Below are positions 1 through 5,780 of a DNA stretch of 5,780 nt, piece after piece. The first letter of the stretch is position 1; every line of letters begins with the position of its first letter. A model generated the notes under the pieces. It ran no database searches and had not been told where the DNA came from. It saw nothing but the letters and a program-made list of their open reading frames with translations. This DNA comes from Pseudomonadota bacterium (GTDB lineage: Bacteria > Pseudomonadota > Alphaproteobacteria > Acetobacterales > Acetobacteraceae): positions 1 to 5,780 of the forward strand of contig JAJXSZ010000196.1 of the NCBI GenBank assembly GCA_021784255.1, given 5' to 3'. The translations under genes were made by a program, and so were the position numbers.

Positions 1-646
1 CGATCCCGCGATCCGACTCGACGTTGCCGCCATGTTCGGTTGCGCCGTGGTCACCGGAGCCGGTGCTGTGTTCAACACGGCACGGCTGCGGCCGGGCCAG
101 TCGGCGGCAGTGATCGGTCTCGGCGGCGTCGGACTAAACGCCGTCATGGCCGCGCGCATCGCGGGCGCCGCGACGATTGTTGGCATCGACCTCAACGACG
201 ATAAGTTTGCGCTCGCCCGCGAGTTGGGTTGCACCCACACCGTCTCTGCCCGCGATGCCAATGCGGTGCAGGCAGTCAAGGATCTTTCCAGGGGCGGGGT
301 CGACTTCTGTTTTGAGATTTCTGGTGCGAAGCCGGCGATGGCAATGGCCAACGCCATCACCTGCAAGGGCGGCGAGGTCATCTGCGTCGGGCTCGGCGCC
401 ACCAGCGACATGTACCAATATGCCCACGCGCTCCTCGTCGGCGAGGAAAAGGCGTTTCGTGGCTCCCTCATGGGCGGTGGCCTGGCGGAGCGTGACATCC
501 CGATGCTGCTGCAGCTCTACCAGAATGGCCAGATGCAAGTGGACCAGCTGATGAGCCGCACGATGCGTTTCGACGAACTGAACCACAGCCTCGACCTGCT
601 CGACCGTGGCGCGGTGGTGCGCCAGATCCTGCTGCCGAATGGCTGA
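1..646 (+). CDS. Zinc-dependent medium-chain alcohol dehydrogenase, C-terminal part (5' end outside window)
   Basis: Oxidises an alcohol to an aldehyde or ketone (or the reverse) with NAD; cytoplasmic. The reading frame is open from base 2, so the gene enters from the left; the ATG at 32 is an internal Met. About 214 residues are visible, against roughly 340-380 for the family, so the N-terminal catalytic domain with the first zinc ligands is missing. The segment FGCAVVTGAGAVFNTA carries the Cys (bases 41-43) that matches the third catalytic zinc ligand of the family. A Rossmann fold follows: GLGGVG at 116-133, and an Asp (188-190) at the end of the second strand, which favours NAD over NADP. 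The C-terminal segments RGSLMGG, RDIPMLLQLY and FDELNHSLDLLDRG are typical of class III-like MDR enzymes. The exact substrate cannot be read from this part. It ends 58 bases before the binding-protein gene, with no terminator seen, so it may share a transcript with the transporter. Confidence 0.93.
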   Translation, partial: DPAIRLDVAAMFGCAVVTGAGAVFNTARLRPGQSAAVIGLGGVGLNAVMAARIAGAATIVGIDLNDDKFALARELGCTHTVSARDANAVQAVKDLSRGGVDFCFEISGAKPAMAMANAITCKGGEVICVGLGATSDMYQYAHALLVGEEKAFRGSLMGGGLAERDIPMLLQLYQNGQMQVDQLMSRTMRFDELNHSLDLLDRGAVVRQILLPNG

Positions 647-668
647 ACGCCCGGTCAGGGAAGATGCC

Positions 669-684
669 GGGTTTCTGCAGACCC
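669..684 (+). other. Small hairpin between the dehydrogenase and the binding-protein gene
   Basis: GGGTTT (669-674) can pair with AGACCC (679-684), including one G-T wobble, around a four-base CTGC loop. A run of five A (685-689) follows instead of T, so this is not a rho-independent terminator for the plus strand. It ends about 10 bases before the Shine-Dalgarno of the binding protein. It could mark an mRNA processing or stabilising point, or be chance; a six-base-pair stem is weak support. Confidence 0.25.
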
Positions 685-692
685 AAAAAGCC

Positions 693-700
693 AGGGAGGA
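693..700 (+). promoter_or_regulatory. Strong ribosome binding site of the substrate-binding protein
   Basis: AGGGAGGA contains a near-perfect Shine-Dalgarno core (GGAGG, 695-699), five bases before the ATG at 705. It decides the start in favour of 705 over the in-frame upstream ATG at 606, which lies inside the dehydrogenase gene. It is the strongest ribosome site in the window, as expected for a binding protein made in excess over its membrane partners. Confidence 0.85.
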
Positions 701-704
701 AAAT

Positions 705-1892
705 ATGTCTCGACAAATGATGGCGAAGCCGCTGCTCGGTGCCGCCGCGCTCATGGTGGGAGGGCTCCTGATCGGCGGCGCGGGGCCTGCGGACACGATC
801 AGGCTCGGCCTTTCGTTGCCGCTTTCCGGTGGTGGGGCGATCTGGGGCAAGGGCACCGCCTGGATGTGCGACAAGGCCGCCGCGCAGATCAACAAGGCTG
901 GTGGCGTCAACGTGCAGGGCAAAGTCTACAAGGTTGCCTGCGTGGCCTACGACAACAAGTATACTGCCGCCGGCGGTGCCAGCGTGGCGCATACACTCCT
1001 CGATCGCGACGGCATCAAATACGTCCTTGCGATGGGCACGGCGCCCATTCTCGCCACCCAGTCGTTGACCGAACGCCAGGGAGATCTGTTGTTCAACCTC
1101 TCCTGGGGCAAGGCGACCAAGGGACCGAAATTCCCGCTCACCTTCGATGTCTTCAACTCTCCCGCCGAAATCGGGCCGGCTATCATCAAGTTCATCGCCA
1201 AGACCTACTCCAGTGCCAAGACCGTGGTGATGCTGAACGTCGATGACGCTACCGGGCGCGAGACGGAGGCCATCATGCGGCCGATGTGGAAAAAGGCCGG
1301 GTACAGGGTTCTGGCTTCCATGTTCTATGAGCGTGGTACCACCGAGTTCCAGCCAACGGCGTTGCGGCTCGCGTCCTACAAGGCCGATATCATCGACCTG
1401 CCAACGTTGCCGCCGCCGGACGCGGGGAAAGTGCTGAAGGATCTCCAGACGCTCGGGGTGAAGGGCGTGAAGATTCTGGACGACGGAACCAGCGCCAGTG
1501 CTGTCGAGGCCACCTCCGGAAGGTCCGCGCTCGATGGCGTCTACATGGGGGCAGCGATCCCTATCGACGGCCCGAGTTTCGACGCCCGCCAGCGCGCGAT
1601 CAGCAAGGAGGCCAAGGCCGCCTTTGGTGACCCGGTGAACCTCGTCAACATCAGCGGCTATGACGCGATGCAGGAACTCGTGGCCGGCATCGAGAAGGCG
1701 CAGAGCCTGAACCCGCACGCTATCGCCAAGGCATTGCCGACTGTGCACTTCAAGAGCTTCTATGGCGACGTCGGTTTCGGCGGCGCGGCAGCATACGGTG
1801 TGAACATTCAGCCGTTGTTGCCTGTCTATGTCACGCAGGTGGTGAACGGAAAGCTGGTGGACAGGGCCAAGGTGGCGGTCTCGGGCAAGTAG
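705..1892 (+). CDS. ABC transporter periplasmic substrate-binding protein, branched-chain amino acid (HAAT) type
   Basis: Captures the solute in the periplasm and delivers it to the permease pair encoded just downstream. The 395-residue product starts at ATG 705, set by a strong Shine-Dalgarno and by an immediate signal peptide: a short N-terminus with R3 and K8, a hydrophobic stretch at about 10-26, and likely cleavage after GPA (residues 27-29). The mature part opens with DTIRLGLSLPLSG, the usual first strand of type I (Peripla_BP_6) binding proteins, then AAAQINKAGGVNVQGK, another family hallmark. The length is a little above E. coli LivJ/LivK. Only two Cys are present (55 and 79), so a disulfide is possible. 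By eye, the region matching the LivJ pocket GGYY reads LPTLPPPDAG, and the LivJ Ser/Thr ligand segments are also changed, so the ligand is probably not leucine, isoleucine or valine. The gene lies 25 bases before livH. The family call is firm; the ligand is unknown. Confidence 0.93.
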   Translation: MSRQMMAKPLLGAAALMVGGLLIGGAGPADTIRLGLSLPLSGGGAIWGKGTAWMCDKAAAQINKAGGVNVQGKVYKVACVAYDNKYTAAGGASVAHTLLDRDGIKYVLAMGTAPILATQSLTERQGDLLFNLSWGKATKGPKFPLTFDVFNSPAEIGPAIIKFIAKTYSSAKTVVMLNVDDATGRETEAIMRPMWKKAGYRVLASMFYERGTTEFQPTALRLASYKADIIDLPTLPPPDAGKVLKDLQTLGVKGVKILDDGTSASAVEATSGRSALDGVYMGAAIPIDGPSFDARQRAISKEAKAAFGDPVNLVNISGYDAMQELVAGIEKAQSLNPHAIAKALPTVHFKSFYGDVGFGGAAAYGVNIQPLLPVYVTQVVNGKLVDRAKVAVSGK

Positions 1893-1907
1893 AACCAAGG
1901 GGCGAGC

Positions 1908-1911
1908 GGAG
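1908..1911 (+). promoter_or_regulatory. Ribosome binding site of the LivH-like permease
   Basis: GGAG lies six bases before the ATG at 1918, in the 25-base gap after the binding-protein stop. A second ATG directly follows (1921); this site fits either, and 1918 is slightly preferred by family length. No terminator-like hairpin is seen in the gap, which supports read-through from the binding-protein gene. Confidence 0.6.
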
Positions 1912-1917
1912 CACGCG

Positions 1918-2799
1918 ATGATGTCCGCGACGTTCGTACAGCTCGTCATCATCAGCCTCGAGATCGGCTCCGTGTACGTGCTGTTTTCCCTCGGGTTGAC
2001 GTTGATCTTCGGGATCATGAAGGTCGTCAATTTCGCTCACGGACAGTTCTTCGCCGTCTCCGCCATCCTGGTCACAATTCTGGTGCCCTTCCTCGCCGCC
2101 CACGGCCTGCCGGTGTTGCCCGCTTATTTCCTGGCGACGGCCACCACGGTCGCCGTCACCGTCATGATCGGCTGGGGCGTCTACCAGTTCGGCCTGGTCA
2201 GGTTTCTGCGTGACATGGAGGGCGCGTTCATCCTGACGCTCGGCCTGGCGATGTTGTCGGATGGCCTCATGCTGAGCATCTTCGGTGGAGCTCCGCGCCC
2301 CGAGCCGGTTATCGTTCCCGGAACGGTGCGGATTTTCGCCGTCGCGGTGCTCGCGCAGCACGTGGTGGTGTTCGGTGCGGCCGTCTGCATCACCGGCGCA
2401 CTCTACTGGTCCATGACCGCCACCAGGCTCGGCAAGGCCCTGCGCGCCATCGCGTCCGATCACGAGGCTGCGATGCTGCAAGGCATCCCGTATCGGAGGC
2501 TCTCGAGAGACGGGTTTCTCATCGCGACGGCCCTGGCGGCGATTGCCGGAGCTCTGATGGCGCCGATCTCGGAGGTAACGCCCGCAGTGGGCAACGATTA
2601 CCTCATGAACGGCTTCATGGCCGTCGTGGTGGGCGGGCTCGGCAGTGTGCCAGGTGCGATCCTCGGGGCTATGTTCATCGCTGTCATCGAGGCGGTTGGC
2701 GGTTACTATGTCGGTCCATCGGCGGCAACCATGGCGATCTTCGTTATGGTGATCGTCGTGCTGCTGATCCGGCCGCGCGGATTGCTCGGGCGTGCGTAG
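1918..2799 (+). CDS. livH: ABC transporter permease, LivH type
   Basis: One of the two inner-membrane subunits that form the translocation pore of the HAAT importer. The 293 residues are mostly hydrophobic, with roughly eight membrane segments by eye. The N-terminus follows the LivH pattern: EIGSVYVLFSLGLTLIFGIM, then VNFAHGQ at residues 37-43, the most recognisable family motif. The cytoplasmic coupling loop that docks on the ATPase is RAIASDHEAAMLQGI, around residues 174-190. The C-terminal block GGLGSVPGAILGAMFIAVIE, from about residue 239, is also standard. The length matches the family (about 290-308). The start is ATG 1918, with GGAG six bases upstream; ATG 1921 would remove one Met only. 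The 3' end overlaps the livM start by eight bases. The symbol denotes family membership, not proven leucine transport. Confidence 0.93.
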   Translation: MMSATFVQLVIISLEIGSVYVLFSLGLTLIFGIMKVVNFAHGQFFAVSAILVTILVPFLAAHGLPVLPAYFLATATTVAVTVMIGWGVYQFGLVRFLRDMEGAFILTLGLAMLSDGLMLSIFGGAPRPEPVIVPGTVRIFAVAVLAQHVVVFGAAVCITGALYWSMTATRLGKALRAIASDHEAAMLQGIPYRRLSRDGFLIATALAAIAGALMAPISEVTPAVGNDYLMNGFMAVVVGGLGSVPGAILGAMFIAVIEAVGGYYVGPSAATMAIFVMVIVVLLIRPRGLLGRA

Positions 2800-3730
2800 A
2801 AGGGACCATATCGTCTGGCTCGCAGGCGGTCTCATCGCCGTTGCTGCCACAAGACTGTTTCAGGATGCGTATTCGATCAGCGTCGTCAACCTCGTCTTCA
2901 TTGCCTGTCTGTTTGCCGCGAGTTTTCGCTTTGTCATGCTCATTGGCGAGATGAGTTTCGCGTCCGCGGCGTTTGTCGGAGTTGGGGCTTATGGTGCGGG
3001 CGTAGCAACCACGCTGCTGCACTGGCCATTTGCCCTTGCGATGTTGGTCGGGCCGGTCGTCGCAACACTCGTCAGCATCGGCTTCGGTCTCATTGTCCTG
3101 CGTATCAAGGGGCCGTACTTCATGCTGATCGGATTCGCGTTCGCCGAGGCGGTTCAAATTGCTGCGGCGCAGATCCAGGTGATTGGCGGCCCATCCGGCA
3201 TGGTCGGCATCTTTGCTCCAAGGATCTTGGATGCATGGATGCAAAGTTTTGTGGCAGCCGTGGTCGTAACGGCGCTCTACTTGCTCTATCGCCTGGAATG
3301 GTCGGATTTCGGCAGGCTGCTCGGGGCGATCCAGAACAATGACAATGTCGCCCGAACCGTCGGCGTGAATGTGCTGGGCGCCAAGGTAACATGTTTCGCG
3401 GTAGCATCGTTCATGGCCGGCCTCGCCGGCAGCCTGACCGCTTTTGTCAATAACGTGATCGCCCCGAGCGATTTTGGCTTCATGCTCGCCAATTTCGCGT
3501 TAGTTTACGTGAAAGTTGGCGGCGAGCGCTCCCTGTTCGGTGCGGTTGCTGGTGCCACGGTAATGGTCCTGCTATCGAGTTATTCAATCGTGCTCGGCGC
3601 GAGCAACGAGCTTTTCTACGGTGCTGCCATCGTCGTCACGATCCTGCTGATGCCGCAGGGATTGGCCGGCCTCGTCGAGAAAATCCGCCTGCGCCTGATG
3701 GCGCCGAAAGCGGTTCGTCGGGAAGCCTGA
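2792..3730 (+). CDS. livM: ABC transporter permease, LivM type (GTG start)
   Basis: Second membrane subunit of the importer, pairing with the LivH-like protein. It has 312 residues with many hydrophobic segments. The family motif seen elsewhere as GYTGQxSLGHAAFxGIGAY appears as IGEMSFASAAFVGVGAY (about residues 51-67); the usual SLGH is SFAS here, a modest divergence. RIKGPYFMLIGFAFAE, GGPSGMVGI, and the coupling loop AIQNNDNVARTVGVNVLGAK (about residues 179-198) are typical. The start is unusually well fixed: the frame has a TGA at 2765 and no ATG, GTG or TTG between it and GTG 2792, so GTG is the first usable start. It lies inside the end of livH, overlapping by eight bases without a strong Shine-Dalgarno, so translation probably depends on ribosomes finishing livH. 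The N-terminus MRRRD puts positive charge on the cytoplasmic side. It ends one base before livG. Confidence 0.92.
   Translation: MRRRDHIVWLAGGLIAVAATRLFQDAYSISVVNLVFIACLFAASFRFVMLIGEMSFASAAFVGVGAYGAGVATTLLHWPFALAMLVGPVVATLVSIGFGLIVLRIKGPYFMLIGFAFAEAVQIAAAQIQVIGGPSGMVGIFAPRILDAWMQSFVAAVVVTALYLLYRLEWSDFGRLLGAIQNNDNVARTVGVNVLGAKVTCFAVASFMAGLAGSLTAFVNNVIAPSDFGFMLANFALVYVKVGGERSLFGAVAGATVMVLLSSYSIVLGASNELFYGAAIVVTILLMPQGLAGLVEKIRLRLMAPKAVRREA
3720..3725 (+). promoter_or_regulatory. Ribosome binding site of the LivG-like ATPase, inside livM
   Basis: GGGAAG lies six bases before ATG 3732, within the last codons of livM. With the TGAGATG stop-start junction it supports re-initiation at 3732 and fixes that start. 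Confidence 0.5.
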
Positions 3731-3731
3731 G

Positions 3732-4469
3732 ATGGGTGGAGCCACCTCGTCGCTGCTGCGCACCAGCGGGCTCACCAAGCGCTTCGGTGGCCTGACGGCG
3801 GTATCCGACCTCAGCTTTGACCTACGGTCTGGCGAAATCCTCGGCCTGATCGGCCCGAATGGCGCCGGCAAGAGCACCGTCTTCAATCTGATCAGCGGCT
3901 TCACCAAGCCCACGGCGGGCCGGCTCGAGCTGTTTGGCCGGGACTGTACCGGAAGCTCGGCACTCACGATCAGCCGCATGGGCTTGGTGCGCACCTTCCA
4001 GCACGGCAGCTACATGAAGGCGATGACGGTTCGCGACAATATATTGATAGGAACCCTGCAACGCCTCAGGGGCCCTGCGCGCCGGAAATGCGTGGCCGAA
4101 ACAGCGGAGATGCTTGGGCTGACATCGTGTCTTGACCGCATCGCCGGATCGCAACCGCACGGCATCCAACGGCTGGTGAGCATTGCCATCGCACTTGCGG
4201 CCCGCCCGCGCGTTCTCTGCCTCGATGAACCGCTGACGGGCCTCAACCAGACCGAAGTCGGGGGTGTGCTCGGCGTGTTCCAGCGCATTCGTAACGAGTT
4301 TGGCACGACGATTCTCCTGGTGGAACACAACACAAAGGCGGTGATGGCGGTCTGCGACCGGATTGTCGTGCTGCATCACGGCCAGCAACTCGCTGAAGGC
4401 CCGCCTCTGGAGATAACGTCCAATGCGGACGTGATCGCGGCGTATCTGGGGCCTCGTCATGACCGGTGA
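3732..4469 (+). CDS. livG: ABC transporter ATP-binding protein, LivG type, with a degenerate signature motif
   Basis: Cytoplasmic ATPase that powers the importer with the LivF-like subunit. It has 245 residues, close to E. coli LivG (255). Visible motifs: Walker A GPNGAGKST (41-49), Q-loop in RTFQH (Q90), Walker B VLCLDEP (161-167) with catalytic E166, D-loop TGLN (169-172), and switch His199 in VEHN. RTFQH and the C-terminal VIAAYLG identify the LivG rather than the LivF branch. The odd part is the ABC signature: where LivG proteins read L(P/A)YG(Q/D)QRRLEIAR, this one has QPHGIQRLVSIAI (141-153). Only the central Gly (144) and QR remain, and the usual LEIAR Arg is Ile153. The frame is intact and the other motifs are clean, so it is not a pseudogene. 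It starts one base after the livM stop, with GGGAAG six bases upstream, and its end overlaps livF by 11 bases. Confidence 0.93.
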   Translation: MGGATSSLLRTSGLTKRFGGLTAVSDLSFDLRSGEILGLIGPNGAGKSTVFNLISGFTKPTAGRLELFGRDCTGSSALTISRMGLVRTFQHGSYMKAMTVRDNILIGTLQRLRGPARRKCVAETAEMLGLTSCLDRIAGSQPHGIQRLVSIAIALAARPRVLCLDEPLTGLNQTEVGGVLGVFQRIRNEFGTTILLVEHNTKAVMAVCDRIVVLHHGQQLAEGPPLEITSNADVIAAYLGPRHDR

Positions 4470-5181
4470 CGATATTCCACTTCAGGTCGACGGTATATGC
4501 GCGTCCTACCAAGGCGTTCCCGCGATCGATAATGTCAGCCTCCGGCTTCGGCGCGGGTCCATCACCACCGTGATCGGCGCCAACGGAGCCGGGAAATCGA
4601 CCGTGATCAAATGCATTTGCGGATTGGTCCCGACCGACCGAGGCAAGGTCAGACTGTTCGGTCAGGATGTCACCGGGATGCCGCCCGACGAGCTGGTGCG
4701 GCGCGGCCTGTCGGTGGTGCCGGAGGGACGCCGTCTGTTCAGTGACATGACGCTGCGGGAGAACCTGGAGCTCGGCGCATACACGCGCAGCGACGCAACC
4801 GCGGTGGCGCGGGACTTGGAGCGTGTTCTCACGCTCTTTCCGGATCTGCGCGATCGCATGTCGACCATGGTCAATCGGTTTTCTGGCGGGCAGCAACAGA
4901 TGGTGGCCGTGGCGCGCGCCATGATGAGTGCACCGAGGGTCATGCTTCTTGACGAGCCAACGATCGGTCTGGCGCCGGTTATCGTCGAGCGCATCGGTAA
5001 CCTCATCGGGGAAATCTCAAGGAGTGGGGTGACGGTGCTGTTTGTCGAACAGAATGCCGAGATCGCGCTCGAAATCGCCGACGACGCCTATATCCTCGAG
5101 AGCGGCAAGGTGATTGCCGAAGACACCGCCGCGAACCTCGCGCAGACCGACGAAGTGAAAAAGGCGTATCTCGGCGTCTGA
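4459..5181 (+). CDS. livF: ABC transporter ATP-binding protein, LivF type
   Basis: Second cytoplasmic ATPase of the importer, expected to pair with the LivG-like subunit. It has 240 residues, close to E. coli LivF (237). Motifs: Walker A GANGAGKST (40-48), VPEGRRLF (87-94) where LivF proteins have Glu instead of the Q-loop Gln, signature FSGGQQQM (141-148), Walker B VMLLDEP (161-167) with E166, GLAP (170-173), and VEQNA (196-200) where Gln198 replaces the switch His, as in E. coli LivF. The C-terminus ends KKAYLGV, the LivF hallmark. The signature is intact apart from Leu to Phe. ATG 4459 lies 11 bases inside the livG end, with a weak GGGG (4448-4451) seven bases before it, so coupling to livG translation is likely. 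It is the last gene of the operon; a convergent gene ends 34 bases beyond its stop. Confidence 0.95.
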   Translation: MTGDDIPLQVDGICASYQGVPAIDNVSLRLRRGSITTVIGANGAGKSTVIKCICGLVPTDRGKVRLFGQDVTGMPPDELVRRGLSVVPEGRRLFSDMTLRENLELGAYTRSDATAVARDLERVLTLFPDLRDRMSTMVNRFSGGQQQMVAVARAMMSAPRVMLLDEPTIGLAPVIVERIGNLIGEISRSGVTVLFVEQNAEIALEIADDAYILESGKVIAEDTAANLAQTDEVKKAYLGV

Positions 5182-5215
5182 GAAATCCGCCCGGACCGCG
5201 ACGCCGCTCTGTTCC
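5182..5215. other. Short gap between convergent genes, no terminator seen
   Basis: Only 34 bases separate the livF stop from the stop of the hydrolase on the opposite strand. I see no convincing stem-loop with a T-run on either strand. A distant GCCCG/CGGGC pair exists (near 5188 and 5227), but the loop would be more than 30 bases. Termination may be Rho-dependent or lie inside the opposing genes. Confidence 0.4.
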
Positions 5216-5780
5216 TCACGCCGGCGCGGGCAAATGCTCACCCAGCCAGGCGTTGAAGCGATCTGCCGCCTCGAAGCCCACCCAGTGCCCGGCGCCTGGG
5301 AACACGTGGACGCGAGCACAGGGCCGCGCGGCACGTAGTGCGGCGATGCGATCCCGCAGGTGTGCCGCGATAAACTGATCGCGCTCTCCCCACACTGCGT
5401 TGACCGTGCCCGTAAACCCGACAAGCGCTGATGGCAGATACGGATGTGTACGGTCATTCAGAATGCCCAGCCGCGATTGTTGCGTGTTCTGCTCCTGAAT
5501 CTCGAGCGCCAACGCGTCGACATGCGCCGGCTCGGCGATCATCAGGTTCAGAAGGTTTGCCCGATGTGCCGCTGCCCGTTCCTCTCCCTCGAGATGGCGC
5601 AGCCGCTGTCGCGGCGGGCTGGCGATCGGCGGGCCAAAACCCCCTGGGCCCACCAGCGTCAGCGAGCGCAGCTGGCGCGGTACCAGCCCTGCCACCAGCC
5701 CGGAGATGGAGCCGCCGAAAGAGAAGCCAATCAGGTGGAATGTCTCGTCCTGCAGCAGGGCCGCGATAGCCTCGCGCACC
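5216..5780 (-). CDS. Alpha/beta-fold hydrolase, N-terminus cut by window edge
   Basis: Serine-type hydrolase of the alpha/beta fold; probably cytoplasmic. The frame runs off the right edge; the GTG at 5779 is most likely an internal codon, because the first visible residues already lead into the nucleophile elbow, which normally lies about 90-110 residues from the start. Counting from that codon, the triad is Ser20 in GFSFGG (codon 5720-5722), Asp134 in VWGERDQF and His165 in PGAGHW. LTLVGPGGFG follows the elbow as usual. The end, GHWVGFEAADRFNAWL, resembles the GHWxxxExxxxFN pattern of meta-cleavage-product hydrolases (MhpC, BphD, XylF/DmpD), which split C-C bonds in aromatic degradation; esterases and haloperoxidase-like enzymes are alternatives. 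About 187 residues are visible against 270-290 in the family, so roughly the first third is missing, including the oxyanion HG motif. It is convergent with livF, so it belongs to another transcript. Confidence 0.88.
   Translation of the reverse strand, partial: VREAIAALLQDETFHLIGFSFGGSISGLVAGLVPRQLRSLTLVGPGGFGPPIASPPRQRLRHLEGEERAAAHRANLLNLMIAEPAHVDALALEIQEQNTQQSRLGILNDRTHPYLPSALVGFTGTVNAVWGERDQFIAAHLRDRIAALRAARPCARVHVFPGAGHWVGFEAADRFNAWLGEHLPAPA

Noticed and set aside
669..689. Hairpin as intrinsic terminator of the dehydrogenase
   Set aside because: It is followed by A residues rather than T on the plus strand, and the stem is short.
606..704. Upstream ATG 606 as start of the binding protein
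   Set aside because: It would overlap the dehydrogenase by 41 bases and bury the signal peptide behind 33 extra residues; the ATG at 705 has a strong Shine-Dalgarno and gives a proper signal peptide.
468..2030. Long minus-strand open frame (520 codons) across the binding-protein gene
   Set aside because: It is antisense to clear family genes, rich in His, Arg, Gly and Asp as expected for a GC-rich shadow frame, and has no recognisable motif.
1831..2850. Minus-strand open frame (339 codons) opposite livH
   Set aside because: It has low-complexity charged composition typical of the complement of a hydrophobic membrane gene, with no domain seen.
4152..4166. LivG as a decaying pseudogene because of the bad signature motif
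   Set aside because: The frame is intact, the length is normal, and Walker A, Q-loop, Walker B, D-loop and switch His are all present.
3822..4896. Minus-strand open frames opposite livG and livF
   Set aside because: They are shadows of two ABC ATPases whose motifs are in the plus-strand frames.
5431..5769. Plus-strand open frame of 112 codons opposite the hydrolase
   Set aside because: The minus strand carries the complete Ser-Asp-His pattern of an alpha/beta hydrolase; the plus frame is Ala/Pro/Arg-rich without motif.
1..5780. Mobile element, CRISPR, tRNA, phage or defence system
   Set aside because: No transposase, inverted terminal repeats, repeat-spacer pattern, tRNA-like fold or defence domain was seen; every gene fits ordinary transport or metabolism.

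Overview
This is a GC-rich window (well above 60 % by eye) with strong G/C preference at third codon positions. Its layout is typical of a proteobacterium, most likely an alphaproteobacterium of soil or plant association. That assignment is inferred from composition and gene style only; no marker gene is present.

Layout, left to right. (1) Bases 1-646, plus strand: the C-terminal part of a zinc-dependent, medium-chain alcohol dehydrogenase whose 5' end lies outside the window. (2) Bases 705-5181, plus strand: a complete five-gene branched-chain-amino-acid-type (HAAT/Liv family) ABC importer in the order substrate-binding protein, LivH-like permease, LivM-like permease, LivG-like ATPase, LivF-like ATPase. 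(3) Bases 5216-5780, minus strand: an alpha/beta hydrolase convergent with the transporter, cut by the right edge so that its N-terminus is missing.

The transporter genes are tightly packed. A 25-base gap separates the binding protein from livH, livM starts with GTG inside the end of livH (8-base overlap), livG starts one base after livM, and livF overlaps livG by 11 bases. They are almost certainly one operon with translational coupling. The dehydrogenase is 58 bases upstream on the same strand with no terminator seen between, so it may be co-transcribed. Together they describe uptake of a small organic solute from the periplasm, powered by ATP, beside two catabolic-type enzymes. The binding protein appears to lack, by eye, several residues of the classical leucine-binding pocket, and the hydrolase C-terminus resembles meta-cleavage-product hydrolases. 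An aromatic or other organic acid is therefore a reasonable substrate guess, but it is unproven.

There is no sign of a mobile element, CRISPR array, RNA gene, phage or defence system. The window is mostly ordinary accessory metabolism. The most unusual detail is a degenerate ABC signature motif in the LivG-like ATPase, next to an intact one in its LivF-like partner.
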